A DNA stretch of 64,000 nt from Agrobacterium larrymoorei (GCF_030819275.1 NZ_JAUTBL010000002.1:622501-686500); one strand, 5' to 3'. Shown: positions 19,632 to 28,165, counted from the stretch's first letter. The notes: generated by a model not told the origin, from the letters alone. A program made the numbers and translations.

Positions 19632-19654
19632 GCGAACGCCGACATGGCGTTCGC
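19632..19654 (-). promoter_or_regulatory. Perfect 9-bp hairpin between binding-protein and permease genes
   Basis: GCGAACGCC (19632-19640) and GGCGTTCGC (19646-19654) pair perfectly around a 5-base loop. There is no T run. Such hairpins between binding-protein and permease genes often stabilise the upstream message or reduce read-through, giving more binding protein than permease. Confidence 0.6.
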
Positions 19655-19709
19655 ATTCAATCGGGCTTGATGCACGGGCAGACGCCCTCGACTTAGCAGA
19701 TGTCGGTTA

Positions 19710-20813
19710 TCAGTCCTTGACGGCGATAGCGAACGTGCCTTGCGGTCGGACCGGCAGATATTTTTCGTAGTAGCCGAGATAGTTGGCTACGGGATCGACA
19801 TCTTTGAACTGGTCGGGATAAAGCTGCTTGGCGATGTATTGTACCATTGCGAAGTCAGAGAGCGTGCGGGAAGCGCCCTGGTAGACACCGTAAAGTTGGC
19901 CGTCCTTGATCGCGCGCAACTCGCTCCAGCCCTGGCGGGTTTCGAAAGCCTTGAGCTTCTCGCGGGCCTCTCCCGCTTCCACAGCCTGCCCCATAGTCAA
20001 GGCGGCGGGATTCTTGTTGTTTTCACGACCGGAAATGAAGATCGCGTCAGGTTTGGAAGCCAGAACCTGTTCCGGATTGATCGGGCCCCACCATTCCACA
20101 AATGGCGCTGCGATGTTGTCACCTCCAGCAGCAGTGGACATGGCGCCCCACATATTCTTGCCGTAGGTGAAGGAATACTCGGCCGGGCCCTTGTTACCGA
20201 ACTCGACATAGACTTTGGGCTTCGGTTTTCCGGACTTCGCAATGCGATCTGCAACATCCCTGAGGGAGTTGGAGTAGAACTCGGCGATTTCCTGACCACG
20301 CTGCTCCTGGCCTGTTAGTTCGCCGAAAAGCCGCGTGGAAGCGACATGCCTCTCCACCGTCTGCGCGTTGTAATCGACCACAACGACTGGAATGCCCTTT
20401 TCTTCCAGACGGTCAGCATCCAGGCCCAGCGCCTTGTACTGCCAGTCCGCCAGGATCACCAGATCTGGATTGAGGCTGAGGACCTTCTCGACCGAGAACG
20501 TCTGTGCCTCGACCTCGCCGACATCGGCAATGTCAGCAAGGGAAGCACGATTTGCGAGATGCATTTTCCAATTCGCGGGAACCCAGCCCTCCCAGGCTTC
20601 GCGCGAAATACCCACGACAGAATCATAAGCTTGTTCACCGCCGACTGCCATGTAGTCTTCGAAATAGAAGCCAAGAACGACGCGTTTTGCAGGAAGATCC
20701 GCCTTAACCTGACGACCGATAACATCTGTGATCGTTTTTACCTCGGCAAATGCAGGTATAGCGAAAAGAAAAGCGAAAGCTGAAATAACTAAAGGAAATT
20801 TTTTAGTGCGCAT
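19710..20813 (-). CDS. FecB/FepB-type metal-chelate binding protein
   Basis: This periplasmic binding protein (PF01497 type, BtuF/FecB fold) is 367 residues long with a clear signal peptide (MRTKKFPLVISAFAFLFAIPAFAE). The core has ITDVIGRQVKADLPAKRVV, then PDLVILADWQY. The long central helix region (VERHVASTRLFGELTGQ) and the C-terminal lobe are intact. ATG at 20813 has GAGG 6 bases upstream; ATG at 20825 would add four residues. The gene heads the cluster and has its own promoter with an iron-box-like dyad. The ligand could be ferric siderophore, heme or another metallophore. No TonB receptor is in the window. Confidence 0.92.
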   Translation of the reverse strand: MRTKKFPLVISAFAFLFAIPAFAEVKTITDVIGRQVKADLPAKRVVLGFYFEDYMAVGGEQAYDSVVGISREAWEGWVPANWKMHLANRASLADIADVGEVEAQTFSVEKVLSLNPDLVILADWQYKALGLDADRLEEKGIPVVVVDYNAQTVERHVASTRLFGELTGQEQRGQEIAEFYSNSLRDVADRIAKSGKPKPKVYVEFGNKGPAEYSFTYGKNMWGAMSTAAGGDNIAAPFVEWWGPINPEQVLASKPDAIFISGRENNKNPAALTMGQAVEAGEAREKLKAFETRQGWSELRAIKDGQLYGVYQGASRTLSDFAMVQYIAKQLYPDQFKDVDPVANYLGYYEKYLPVRPQGTFAIAVKD

Positions 20814-20840
20814 GTCGATCCTCATCAATGTGATTTGGAT

Positions 20841-20869
20841 CTAGTATTTAAGATGATAAAATGAGTCAA
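20841..20869 (-). promoter_or_regulatory. Predicted promoter with overlapping TGA-N9-TCA (RirA/IRO-type) box
   Basis: On the minus strand TTGACT (20864-20869) and TACTAG (20841-20846) are 17 bases apart. The dyad TGA-N9-TCA at 20854-20868 overlaps the -35. This dyad is the published core of the iron-responsive operator bound by RirA in rhizobia. A six-base match can occur by chance, so the call is moderate. Confidence 0.5.
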
Positions 20870-21233
20870 CTTATAAAAGCAAATCATTGCGGTATTTGGG
20901 TGCGATCAAGACTTGGTTTTTGAAGTGCTTGGACGCTGTTAGTGTGACAGTATCTATCGCGTTGAGAGAGCCAGGACATCGACAGGACTATCGGAGTAGC
21001 GTTAGTGATAGGATCGCTTCTTCTTACTGCACCGATATAGTAACTGCGCGCCTGTCGCATAACCGATGACGAGCTTGTTCCATGTCGTCAGTATCAAGGC
21101 CATTTTGCCATGTCTTTCACCACAGGCGCGGACGAGCGATATCGCCCCGGTTACTGCTCAAGAGCAAATAGTGTTTTTTATGAACGTGCTTTTCCGAAAA
21201 TCGATTTCGATTTTCGGACCGATGCTGTTGGCA
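20870..21233. other. Intergenic region upstream of the metal uptake cluster, with palindromic repeat copy B
   Basis: No gene is supported. The left end holds the binding-protein promoter. The right end holds repeat copy B (21186-21233), directly beside the end of the moaB-like gene, where its dyad may also serve as a terminator for that minus-strand operon. Short open frames here have no ribosome site. Confidence 0.45.
21186..21233. repeat. Palindromic intergenic repeat, copy B
   Basis: CCGAAAATCGATTTCGATTTTCGG is a near-perfect dyad. It is flanked by GTGCTTTT and ACCGATGCTGTTGGC, matching copy A at 15660-15703. Confidence 0.78.
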
Positions 21234-21788
21234 TCAGCCCTTTGTGCGGCGCAGGTGCTCGTCCAGCCGTGGCATGATTTCCACGAAGTTGCAGGGCATG
21301 TGGCGATAATCCAGCTGCGCTTTCAAAATCCCGTCCCAAGCATCCTTGCAAGCGCCAGGTGAGCCCGGCAGAACGAAGATGAAGGTCGTATTGGCAAGCC
21401 CCGCGGTGGCGCGCGATTGAATGGTGGAGGTGCCGATCTTGTCGTAGGAAATGCGGTGGAACACCTCGGAGAAGCCATCCATGCGCTTGTCGAAGAGCGG
21501 CTCCAGAGCTTCCGGCGTCACGTCGCGGCCGGTGAAACCCGTGCCGCCCGTGGTAATGACCACATCGATCTCATCCGAGAGCGTCCAGCCTTGCACCTTT
21601 TCGCGAATGGCCCCGATGTCATCGGGCACGATCGCACGATCCACAAGACGGTGGCCTGCCTCCTCGATCCGTGCCGCCAGCGTGTTGCCGGATTTGTCGT
21701 CCGCCAATGTGCGGGTGTCCGAGACGGTCAAAACGGCGATGCCGACCGGAATGAATTGCCGCTCTCCACCCGTCTTCATCTGGCTCAT
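21234..21788 (-). CDS. moaB: MoaB/MogA-family molybdopterin biosynthesis protein
   Basis: The protein probably adenylylates molybdopterin in molybdenum cofactor synthesis. The MoCF domain shows VLTVSDTRTLADDKSG near the N-terminus and TTGGTGFTGRDVTPEAL in the middle, which form the molybdopterin-binding site. At 184 residues the length fits the family. ATG at 21788 overlaps the ispE stop (ATGA) and has GGGAG upstream; a longer frame inside ispE is not needed. The coupling to ispE is a conserved-looking but functionally unexplained arrangement. No other moa/moe gene is present here. Confidence 0.92.
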   Translation of the reverse strand: MSQMKTGGERQFIPVGIAVLTVSDTRTLADDKSGNTLAARIEEAGHRLVDRAIVPDDIGAIREKVQGWTLSDEIDVVITTGGTGFTGRDVTPEALEPLFDKRMDGFSEVFHRISYDKIGTSTIQSRATAGLANTTFIFVLPGSPGACKDAWDGILKAQLDYRHMPCNFVEIMPRLDEHLRRTKG

Positions 21789-22693
21789 AACACTCTCCCT
21801 GCAATTGACATTGTTTCCTGAACATACCATCCGGGTTTCCGTTCCCGAAGCCTTGCCGCTGCTGCCTCTGCTTTTTGCAGGGAGGAGAAAATGCCGAAGC
21901 ATGTGGCGCCGGAACCGGACATGCGTGCGAGATCCGCGCCCTCCGAACGAAGCATCGCCAACACATCGTCGATCTCAGGCAAAAGCGAGATGGCGGGGAG
22001 CTGCAAATCGTTTCTGAGCCCGTCCATTGTCGGAAGCCAGGACTCGCCTTCATCATCAGGCGGAGCGGGAAGAGGTTCGTTCTGCTTGTGCGCCAGCAAG
22101 CGGAAAATCTGCGGCGTCGAAACACCCTTCAGCGGGTTCACCAGCACCAGCGCCAATTGCGGGAACTGAGTAAGAAGCGTGAGCTCTTCACCGATCCCCT
22201 GCGCGATCAGCGGCTTGCTGGCAAGGCACATTGGTACGTCGGCCCCAAGCGTGAGTGCGATTCCGCTCAGGTCCTCGTCGCCGATGTCCAATTGCCAATG
22301 GTGGATCAAGCCGCGCAAGGCGGCAGCGGCGTCGGCCGATCCGCCACCGATTCCCGATGCGACTGGCAGGTTCTTTTCGAGTTGAATAGCGACCGGTGTT
22401 GTCGCGATGTCGCGTTGCCGCGCATGGCTGCGCAGAAGATCGCGCGCCTTCAGCACAAGATTGTTGCTCGCGCCCGACTGAAGAAGGTCCGAGGCGAAAC
22501 GCCCGGATATGGAAAAGCTATCTTCGTCAGCATGGCGAATGCGAATGACATCGCCTGCTTCGGTAAAGGTCACCAGCATGTCGAGGAGGTGATAACCATC
22601 CTCCCTTTGCCCCGTCACATGCAGGGCAAGGTTGATCTTCGCCGGAGCGGCCTCGACAGTTTCGACCGCCCCCTTGCCATCAGCCGTGCCCAT
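21785..22693 (-). CDS. ispE: 4-diphosphocytidyl-2-C-methyl-D-erythritol kinase
   Basis: IspE phosphorylates CDP-methylerythritol in the MEP pathway of isoprenoid synthesis. This is a GHMP kinase of 302 residues. PAKINLALHV (about 17-26) holds the catalytic Lys, the ATP-binding glycine loop PVASGIGGGSADAAA is at about 110-124, and TLGADVPMCL and RMSGSGATCFGIF follow. It starts 6 bases after the TPR gene and overlaps moaB by 4. Its products feed the polyprenyl diphosphate synthase encoded about 2 kb away. Confidence 0.96.
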   Translation of the reverse strand: MGTADGKGAVETVEAAPAKINLALHVTGQREDGYHLLDMLVTFTEAGDVIRIRHADEDSFSISGRFASDLLQSGASNNLVLKARDLLRSHARQRDIATTPVAIQLEKNLPVASGIGGGSADAAAALRGLIHHWQLDIGDEDLSGIALTLGADVPMCLASKPLIAQGIGEELTLLTQFPQLALVLVNPLKGVSTPQIFRLLAHKQNEPLPAPPDDEGESWLPTMDGLRNDLQLPAISLLPEIDDVLAMLRSEGADLARMSGSGATCFGIFSSLQKAEAAAARLRERKPGWYVQETMSIAGRVL

Positions 22694-22699
22694 CAGACG

Positions 22700-24535
22700 T
22701 CAGGATTTTTTGTCCGGGGCAGGGGCGGGCGGTGCAGGTGGCGGCGGCGCCTGATCCTTCTTTGCGGTGTTTTCCGCATCCTTCTCCAGCGGCGGCAGGC
22801 CGTTGGCGATCTTTTCCTTCACCTTCGCCTTGTCCACATCGTCGCTATCGCCGATCAGCGCGCGGTTCCACTGGTAGACGGCCTCCAGCTTGCGGCCGAC
22901 GCGCCAATAGGCATCACCCAGATGGTCATTGATGGTGGGGTCACCGGCGCGAAGCTCAATCGCGCGCTCCAGTTCGGTCACGGCCTCATCGAAAGCGCCA
23001 AGACGATAATGCGCCCAGCCAAGCGAATCGACGATGTAGCCGTCATTCGGGCGAAGCTCCACTGCACGGCGGATCATCTCGATGCCTTGGTCGAGATTCA
23101 TGTTCTTGTCGACCCAGGAATAGCCGAGATAGTTCAGGACCTGTGGCTGCTCAGGGTTGAGCTCCAGTGCCCGCTTGAAGTTCGGTTCGGCCTTGTCCCA
23201 TTGCTTCAGACGCTCATAGGCTATGCCCCGCTGGAAGAAGATCGTCCAGTCTGACTTCTTCGGAACGGCACCGATCACCTCGACAGCCTTGTCGTAATTG
23301 GCAGCCATGGCGGCATAATCCTTGGCATCCGACAGGACGGCGCCATAGGCGAGGTAGGAGCGGATGTCGTCAGGATCGGATTCGAGCAGCGCCTTCAGAT
23401 GCTGGCGCGCCTCATCCACCTTGCCGGTCTGCGCCAGCGTCAGGCTAAGCTGCAGCTCGGAAATGCGATGCATTGGCGAATCGGCTGGTACCTCGCGATA
23501 GAATTCGATGGCGCGCTCCGCCTGCTTCTGCGCCTCGGCCAAGCCACCAAGCAGAATGAGCGTATCGGCGCTCTTCGGATCGAGCGCTCGCGACGCCTGG
23601 AGATAGAGCGTGACGATTTCTTCCGCACCTTCGCGGTTCAGCGCACCGGCAATCGAAAACATTACCGAGGCAGCACCTTCAACCGCGGTCTGAACCTGCT
23701 GGTCGGGCTTCTCGCCCTTTTCGATGCTTTGGCGCAGCGCCTTTAACGGCGCGTAGTTCGGAGCAAAACCGTCGCCGACGGCAATCGTGTCCAGCGCTTT
23801 CTGCTTGTTGCCCGCTTTCGCCTCCAACCGGGCCAGCGCCATCACAGCACGCATATAGGTGTCCGTCGCGGTCGCCCCGCCTTCACGGTCGGCCACCGCT
23901 TCGCTCAGGCTCTTGCGGGCCGCGTCCGTGTTGCCGGTCACCAGCGCAATGGCGCCCGCATTGTATTTCTGGAAGATCGAGAACCAGCCCGGCCCCTTCA
24001 TGCCATTGACCATGGCGAGCGCCTCCTTGCTTTTGCCGGAACCGGCGCGCGCCCATGCAGCAAGAAGCGTGTTGACCATACGGTCCAGATCGTTCGGGCC
24101 GCTATATTTCAGGATTTTTTCGGCAGAGGAGAATTCCTTGTGCTTGATCGCCGCAAGTGCACGCACGATCGTCGTTACGCGCTCGACCGAGCTGTCGTCC
24201 TTCAGGCTGTCCGCGATCTTCGCGCCAGCCTCGAAGTCGCCGCTCAACAGTTGCGCGATCATCAGGCGCTGGCGAATTTCGGTATTGGCGGGATCGAAAT
24301 CCAACGCCTTCTGATAGAGGGTGATGGCGGTCGCATAATCCTGGTCGACATCGGCGGTGCGGGCAGCCAAAAATGCGCCGGAGAAGGTGGTGACCCGACT
24401 AGGATCGAACTTGACGGCCTCTTCCGCCTTATCGGCGGGCTTCGTCTCCGCGAGCGCGGCAGAGCCTGCGCCAAGCGTGAGTGCGGCAATGAAAGCCGCG
24501 CTGCAGAAAAGACGAAATGCTGGATTGCGCCGCAT
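22700..24535 (-). CDS. Secreted tetratricopeptide repeat protein
   Basis: The 611-residue protein has a signal peptide (MRRNPAFRLFCSAAFIAALTLGAGSAALAE), so it is probably periplasmic or membrane-attached. Many TPR units follow; the clearest are in the C-terminal half, such as YERLKQWDKAEPNFKRALELNPEQPQVLNYLGYSWVDK and repeats after it. The last 30 residues are Pro/Ala-rich (PPPPAPPAPAPDKKS). TPR proteins act as scaffolds, and the partner is unknown. ATG at 24535 is preferred because the frame before it lacks a sensible N-terminus. It heads the minus-strand operon TPR-ispE-moaB. Confidence 0.9.
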   Translation of the reverse strand: MRRNPAFRLFCSAAFIAALTLGAGSAALAETKPADKAEEAVKFDPSRVTTFSGAFLAARTADVDQDYATAITLYQKALDFDPANTEIRQRLMIAQLLSGDFEAGAKIADSLKDDSSVERVTTIVRALAAIKHKEFSSAEKILKYSGPNDLDRMVNTLLAAWARAGSGKSKEALAMVNGMKGPGWFSIFQKYNAGAIALVTGNTDAARKSLSEAVADREGGATATDTYMRAVMALARLEAKAGNKQKALDTIAVGDGFAPNYAPLKALRQSIEKGEKPDQQVQTAVEGAASVMFSIAGALNREGAEEIVTLYLQASRALDPKSADTLILLGGLAEAQKQAERAIEFYREVPADSPMHRISELQLSLTLAQTGKVDEARQHLKALLESDPDDIRSYLAYGAVLSDAKDYAAMAANYDKAVEVIGAVPKKSDWTIFFQRGIAYERLKQWDKAEPNFKRALELNPEQPQVLNYLGYSWVDKNMNLDQGIEMIRRAVELRPNDGYIVDSLGWAHYRLGAFDEAVTELERAIELRAGDPTINDHLGDAYWRVGRKLEAVYQWNRALIGDSDDVDKAKVKEKIANGLPPLEKDAENTAKKDQAPPPPAPPAPAPDKKS

Positions 24536-24784
24536 GAAGGAACCCTTGCTTGTGTGCTTCCGCACTGAAAAATCAGCTTCAAACTCAACAGCGTTGGGCA
24601 AAATATATGCCCATAATGACTGTAAAGCTTGAGATAGACACGCCATCGGAAACCGGAATCGGTTCAGAAAGCCATGCATCACGTCATGATAGAATGGCTT
24701 TTTTGAAGCAGGCCTGCAACAAAATCTGCTGGTCTTCTTCCTTCCGTCGACCGTTTCCTTTTTGACGAAAAGCTCGACCGACCG

Positions 24785-25801
24785 TCAGTTGACGCGCTCG
24801 ATGCAGAAGTCGATCACTTCCATCAGTGCATCCTTCCACGGGCTGTTCGGCAGCGGTGCCAGCGCATCGCGCGCGATCGTGCCGTAGTGGTTGGCGCGAG
24901 AGATCGTGTCCGTCAAACCGTTATATTTCTTGATGAGACCCAGCGCGATCTCGAGATTTTCATCCGTGCTCTCGCCGTTCTCGATCGCGCGCTTCCAGAA
25001 CGCCCGCTCATCGGTCGTGCCGCGGCGATAGGACAGGATGACCGGAAGAGTGATCTTGCCCTCACGGAAATCATCGCCGGTGTTCTTGCCGAGATCGGCG
25101 GATTTGCCGCCATAGTCCAGTACGTCGTCGACCAGCTGAAAGGCGAGGCCGAGATTCATGCCGTAGGATTTCAGCGCACCGCGCGTTGCCTTGTCGGTCT
25201 TGGCAACGATAGGGCCGACTTCGGCGGCAGCCGCGAACAGCGCAGCTGTCTTGGCACGAATAACCTGGAGATAGTCGTCTTCCGTCGTTTCCATGTTCTT
25301 GGCGACGGAAAGCTGCAGCACCTCGCCTTCGGCAATGACGGAAGCGGCGGTGGAGAGCACGTCCAGCGCATCCAGCGAGCCGACATCCACCATCATCCGG
25401 AAGGCTTGACCGAGCAGGAAGTCGCCGACCAACACGCTCGCCTGATTGCCCCAGATGGTGCGTGCCGTGGACTTGCCGCGACGCAGATCGCTCTCATCCA
25501 CCACGTCGTCATGCAGGAGCGTGGCGGTGTGCATGAACTCGACGCTGGTCGCGAGCTTGATATGATGGTCGCCGTCGTAACCGAACATGGAGGCGGAGGC
25601 GAGCGTCAGCATCGGGCGCAGCCGCTTGCCACCGGAAGAGATCAGGTGGTTTGCCACTTCCGGGATCATCTGCACATCCGACCCCGCCTTGGAGAGGATC
25701 AGTTGGTTGACGCGTTCCATGTCCGGACGGGTCAGATCGACAAGCGGCTTGACGGATGCGAGTTTGTTTTTGCTTTCTTCAAGCGGTATGACGACGCCCA
25801 A
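24785..25801 (-). CDS. ddsA: Long-chain polyprenyl diphosphate synthase (octa- or decaprenyl)
   Basis: The enzyme makes the ubiquinone side chain by sequential addition of isopentenyl diphosphate. The first Asp-rich motif DDVVD is at residues 98-102 and the second, FQLVDDVLDY, is near 215-225. The residues just before the first motif are small (A93, T94), as expected for long products. At 338 residues it is full length. The start is TTG, supported by AGGAG 4 bases upstream. Agrobacterium DdsA is a decaprenyl synthase, so the product is likely C50, although C40 cannot be excluded. It faces away from the DUF2007 gene. Confidence 0.9.
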   Translation of the reverse strand: MGVVIPLEESKNKLASVKPLVDLTRPDMERVNQLILSKAGSDVQMIPEVANHLISSGGKRLRPMLTLASASMFGYDGDHHIKLATSVEFMHTATLLHDDVVDESDLRRGKSTARTIWGNQASVLVGDFLLGQAFRMMVDVGSLDALDVLSTAASVIAEGEVLQLSVAKNMETTEDDYLQVIRAKTAALFAAAAEVGPIVAKTDKATRGALKSYGMNLGLAFQLVDDVLDYGGKSADLGKNTGDDFREGKITLPVILSYRRGTTDERAFWKRAIENGESTDENLEIALGLIKKYNGLTDTISRANHYGTIARDALAPLPNSPWKDALMEVIDFCIERVN

Positions 25802-25913
25802 CGGAACGGACTCCTATTCGATTTCGGTTTTGACAATAGAAAGCGACGATGGTGGCGGCAAGTGTGGAATCGCCTCATGACCTTCAAAAATATGGGAATG
25901 TGGAAACTCATTG

Positions 25914-26141
25914 ATGCGTGAATTGATCCGAACAAACGACGCTGTCCTGCTTTCTTTTGCAGAGAGCCTGATGAAAGATGCCGGCATTCATTGCCTCATT
26001 GCCGATCAGGGCATGAGCATTCTGGAGGGTTCGCTTGGGCTTCTGCCGCGCCGTTTTCTCGTGGAGGATGACAGGTCCGAGCAGGCGCGTCGCATCCTGA
26101 TCGATGCGGGTCTTGCCGACGAGTTGCGGGACGAGGCCTGA
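25914..26141 (+). CDS. DUF2007 small protein
   Basis: The 75-residue protein has the DUF2007 pattern: RELIRTNDAVLLSFAESLMKDAGI, then a glycine-rich turn, then RRFLVEDDRSEQARRILIDAGL. The family is described as a putative signal-transducing (PII-related fold) domain, with no proven role. ATG at 25914 is used; TTG at 25911 would add one residue. Its stop is 6 bases before the downstream methyltransferase, and this pairing is common in rhizobia. Confidence 0.85.
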   Translation: MRELIRTNDAVLLSFAESLMKDAGIHCLIADQGMSILEGSLGLLPRRFLVEDDRSEQARRILIDAGLADELRDEA

Positions 26142-26147
26142 TCGACG

Positions 26148-26939
26148 ATGACGTCGGAGACCATCGACGCATTCCACCGGGGTCGGTTTCATCTCGTCCA
26201 GCCGAAGGGCAGGGGACACAGGGCAGGCATGGATGCCATGTTGCTCGCCTCCCTCGTGGCCGATGACAGACCCTGCCGCGTGGCCGATCTTGGCGCTGGC
26301 GCAGGTGCAGCCGGATTTGCCGTTGCTACTCGCTTGGAAAAGGCCGAAGTCACGCTTTTCGAATTTGCGTCCGAGATGGTCGATTTCGCCACACGTAGCA
26401 TTGCGCTCCCGGAAAACGCACACCTTGCGGATCGCCTTACAGTCCGTCAGGCGGATGTGACGTTGCGGGCCAATGCCCGCGCCGAAGCCGGTCTCATCGA
26501 TGACCATTTCGATCACGTCATCATGAACCCGCCTTACAATGATGCCGGCGATCGCAAGACACCCGATGCCTTGAAGGCGCAGGCCCATGCCATGACGGAT
26601 GATCTTTTCGAGCATTGGATCAGAACGGCAGGCGCGATCATGGTGCCAGGCGGGCAGCTCTCCCTGATCGCCCGGCCCCAATCGGTGGCCGACATCATCT
26701 CGGCATGTGGCCGCCGTTTTGGCGGGATGGAAATTACCCTTATCCATCCCAGACGAGGAGAAGACGCCGTCCGGATGCTCGTGACGGCGATCAAGGGATC
26801 ACGCGCGCGGCTCACCTTTCGCGCGCCGTTGATTATGCATGAAGAGGGCAGCCACGCCTTTTCCGCCTTTGTCGATGATCTGAACAACGGACGAGCCGCC
26901 TATCGACGCAACGATAAACGCATGCGTACCCTCGGCTGA
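26148..26939 (+). CDS. tRNA1(Val)-type N6-adenine methyltransferase
   Basis: This 263-residue class I SAM methyltransferase is related to TrmN6 (YfiC). The SAM-binding motif is VADLGAGAGAAGF at about residues 45-57. The catalytic NPPY is at 127-130, typical of N6-adenine enzymes. The protein begins with DAFHRGRFHLVQPKGRGHRAGMDAMLLAS, which is diagnostic for this group. The likely substrate is an adenosine in tRNA, by family. It is probably co-transcribed with the DUF2007 gene. Confidence 0.88.
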   Translation: MTSETIDAFHRGRFHLVQPKGRGHRAGMDAMLLASLVADDRPCRVADLGAGAGAAGFAVATRLEKAEVTLFEFASEMVDFATRSIALPENAHLADRLTVRQADVTLRANARAEAGLIDDHFDHVIMNPPYNDAGDRKTPDALKAQAHAMTDDLFEHWIRTAGAIMVPGGQLSLIARPQSVADIISACGRRFGGMEITLIHPRRGEDAVRMLVTAIKGSRARLTFRAPLIMHEEGSHAFSAFVDDLNNGRAAYRRNDKRMRTLG

Positions 26940-27047
26940 AGTCGACCACTGGAAACGCTATCCGGCAAAACGAATTTCAAACCCACCATTGCGTTTGTGA
27001 GCGCGATACATACATCCCTCTTCAAGATGAACGACCGAGAGGATAAG

Positions 27048-27905
27048 ATGGCCGGGTTTTTGAAGCGCATTGTGCCGAAGCGATTTCGCAAGCAGGAATT
27101 GGTGGTCCCGGTCGTGCGCATGCACGGCGCGATCATGGCAGGCGGCAGCCAGCTTCGCCCCGCTCTCAACCTTGCAGGCTACGCGCCGTTGCTCGACAAG
27201 GCTTTCGGCATGAAGGATGCGCCGGTCGTCGCCATCTCGCTGAATTCTCCTGGCGGCTCGCCGGTTCAGTCGCGGATGGTCTACAACCGCATCCGTCAGC
27301 TGGCGGAAGAGAAGGACAAGAAGGTCTTGATCTTCGTCGAGGATGTCGCAGCTTCCGGCGGCTACATGATCGCCTTGGCGGGTGACGAAATCATCGCCGA
27401 TCCGACCTCCATCGTCGGCTCCATCGGTGTCGTCTCCGGCGGCTTCGGCTTTCCCGAAATGCTGCGCAAGATCGGCGTCGAGCGTCGCGTCTATACGTCA
27501 GGCGAGAACAAGGCGATCCTCGACCCCTTCCAGCCTGAAAAGGAAGGCGATATCGAGTATCTGAAGTCGCTTCAGTCCGAAATTCACAACGTCTTCATAG
27601 ACATGGTCAAGCTTCGCCGTGGCGCGAAGCTGAAAGACGATCCGGCTCTGTTCTCCGGCCTGTTCTGGACAGGCATGCGTGGCGTCGACCTCGGCCTCGT
27701 CGATGGGCTGGGTGACATGAAGGACGTGCTGGGCAGGCGCTATGGCGAGAAAGTGAAGCTGCAACTGATCAGCGGTGCAAGAAACCTGTTCGGCAAGAAG
27801 GTGCCGGGCGTCGATCTTTGCGCACAGGCAATCGCCGCTTCCGCCGCTTCGGGACTTGCCGAGGTCGCCGAAGAAAAGGCATTGTGGGCGCGATACGGAT
27901 TGTGA
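27048..27905 (+). CDS. S49-family serine peptidase (SohB/SppA-like)
   Basis: This single-domain S49 peptidase cuts peptides in or near the membrane. The nucleophile S103 is in DVAASGGYMIA and the general base K155 is in SGENKAILDPF, the Ser-Lys dyad of the family. At 285 residues it matches the shorter SohB/archaeal-type enzymes rather than two-domain SppA. No strong signal peptide is visible; the N-terminus is basic and amphipathic. ATG at 27048 has GAGAGGAT just upstream, so longer starts were rejected. A small membrane protein follows. Confidence 0.92.
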   Translation: MAGFLKRIVPKRFRKQELVVPVVRMHGAIMAGGSQLRPALNLAGYAPLLDKAFGMKDAPVVAISLNSPGGSPVQSRMVYNRIRQLAEEKDKKVLIFVEDVAASGGYMIALAGDEIIADPTSIVGSIGVVSGGFGFPEMLRKIGVERRVYTSGENKAILDPFQPEKEGDIEYLKSLQSEIHNVFIDMVKLRRGAKLKDDPALFSGLFWTGMRGVDLGLVDGLGDMKDVLGRRYGEKVKLQLISGARNLFGKKVPGVDLCAQAIAASAASGLAEVAEEKALWARYGL

Positions 27906-27919
27906 TGGACGCGATTTAA

Positions 27920-28115
27920 ATGGCCCAATTGATAACGCTCGCCCTGCTCGTGATCGGGGCGATCATCCTCTATCGCCGCTTTGTCACGGACGCTGAGAAA
28001 GCTTTCTGCCAAGTCGAAGCGGCAGGAAAAGGAGCGCCAGACGGGCGCAACCGGCACCTTGGTCAAGGACCCGACGACAGGCGAATATCGCGTCAAGAGA
28101 GAAGACGAGGTTTAA
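27920..28115 (+). pseudogene. Small membrane protein gene with apparent +1 frameshift
   Basis: The gene starts well (MAQLITLALLVIGAIILYRRFVTDAEK), giving one membrane helix. After codon 27 the frame becomes Arg-rich and out-of-frame in character. If one A of AAA at 27998-28000 is removed, the frame continues as KLSAKSKRQEKER and ends in DPTTGEYRVKREDEV with a stop at 28113-28115. That tail looks like real rhizobial coding sequence, giving an intact product of about 64 residues. Either a true one-base insertion or a sequencing error in a short homopolymer explains this. It lies 14 bases after the S49 peptidase. Confidence 0.68.
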
Positions 28116-28165
28116 CTGTGCGCGGTTCGCTGGCCGCGATGACCGGCCTGATCGCACTCTGGTCG

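Noticed and set aside
20887..21069. Small plus-strand frame upstream of the metal uptake cluster
   Set aside because: No ribosome site or conserved features; composition is not protein-like.
21875..23254. 459-codon plus-strand frame opposite ispE and the TPR gene
   Set aside because: Spans two real minus-strand genes; Arg/Gln-rich nonsense composition.
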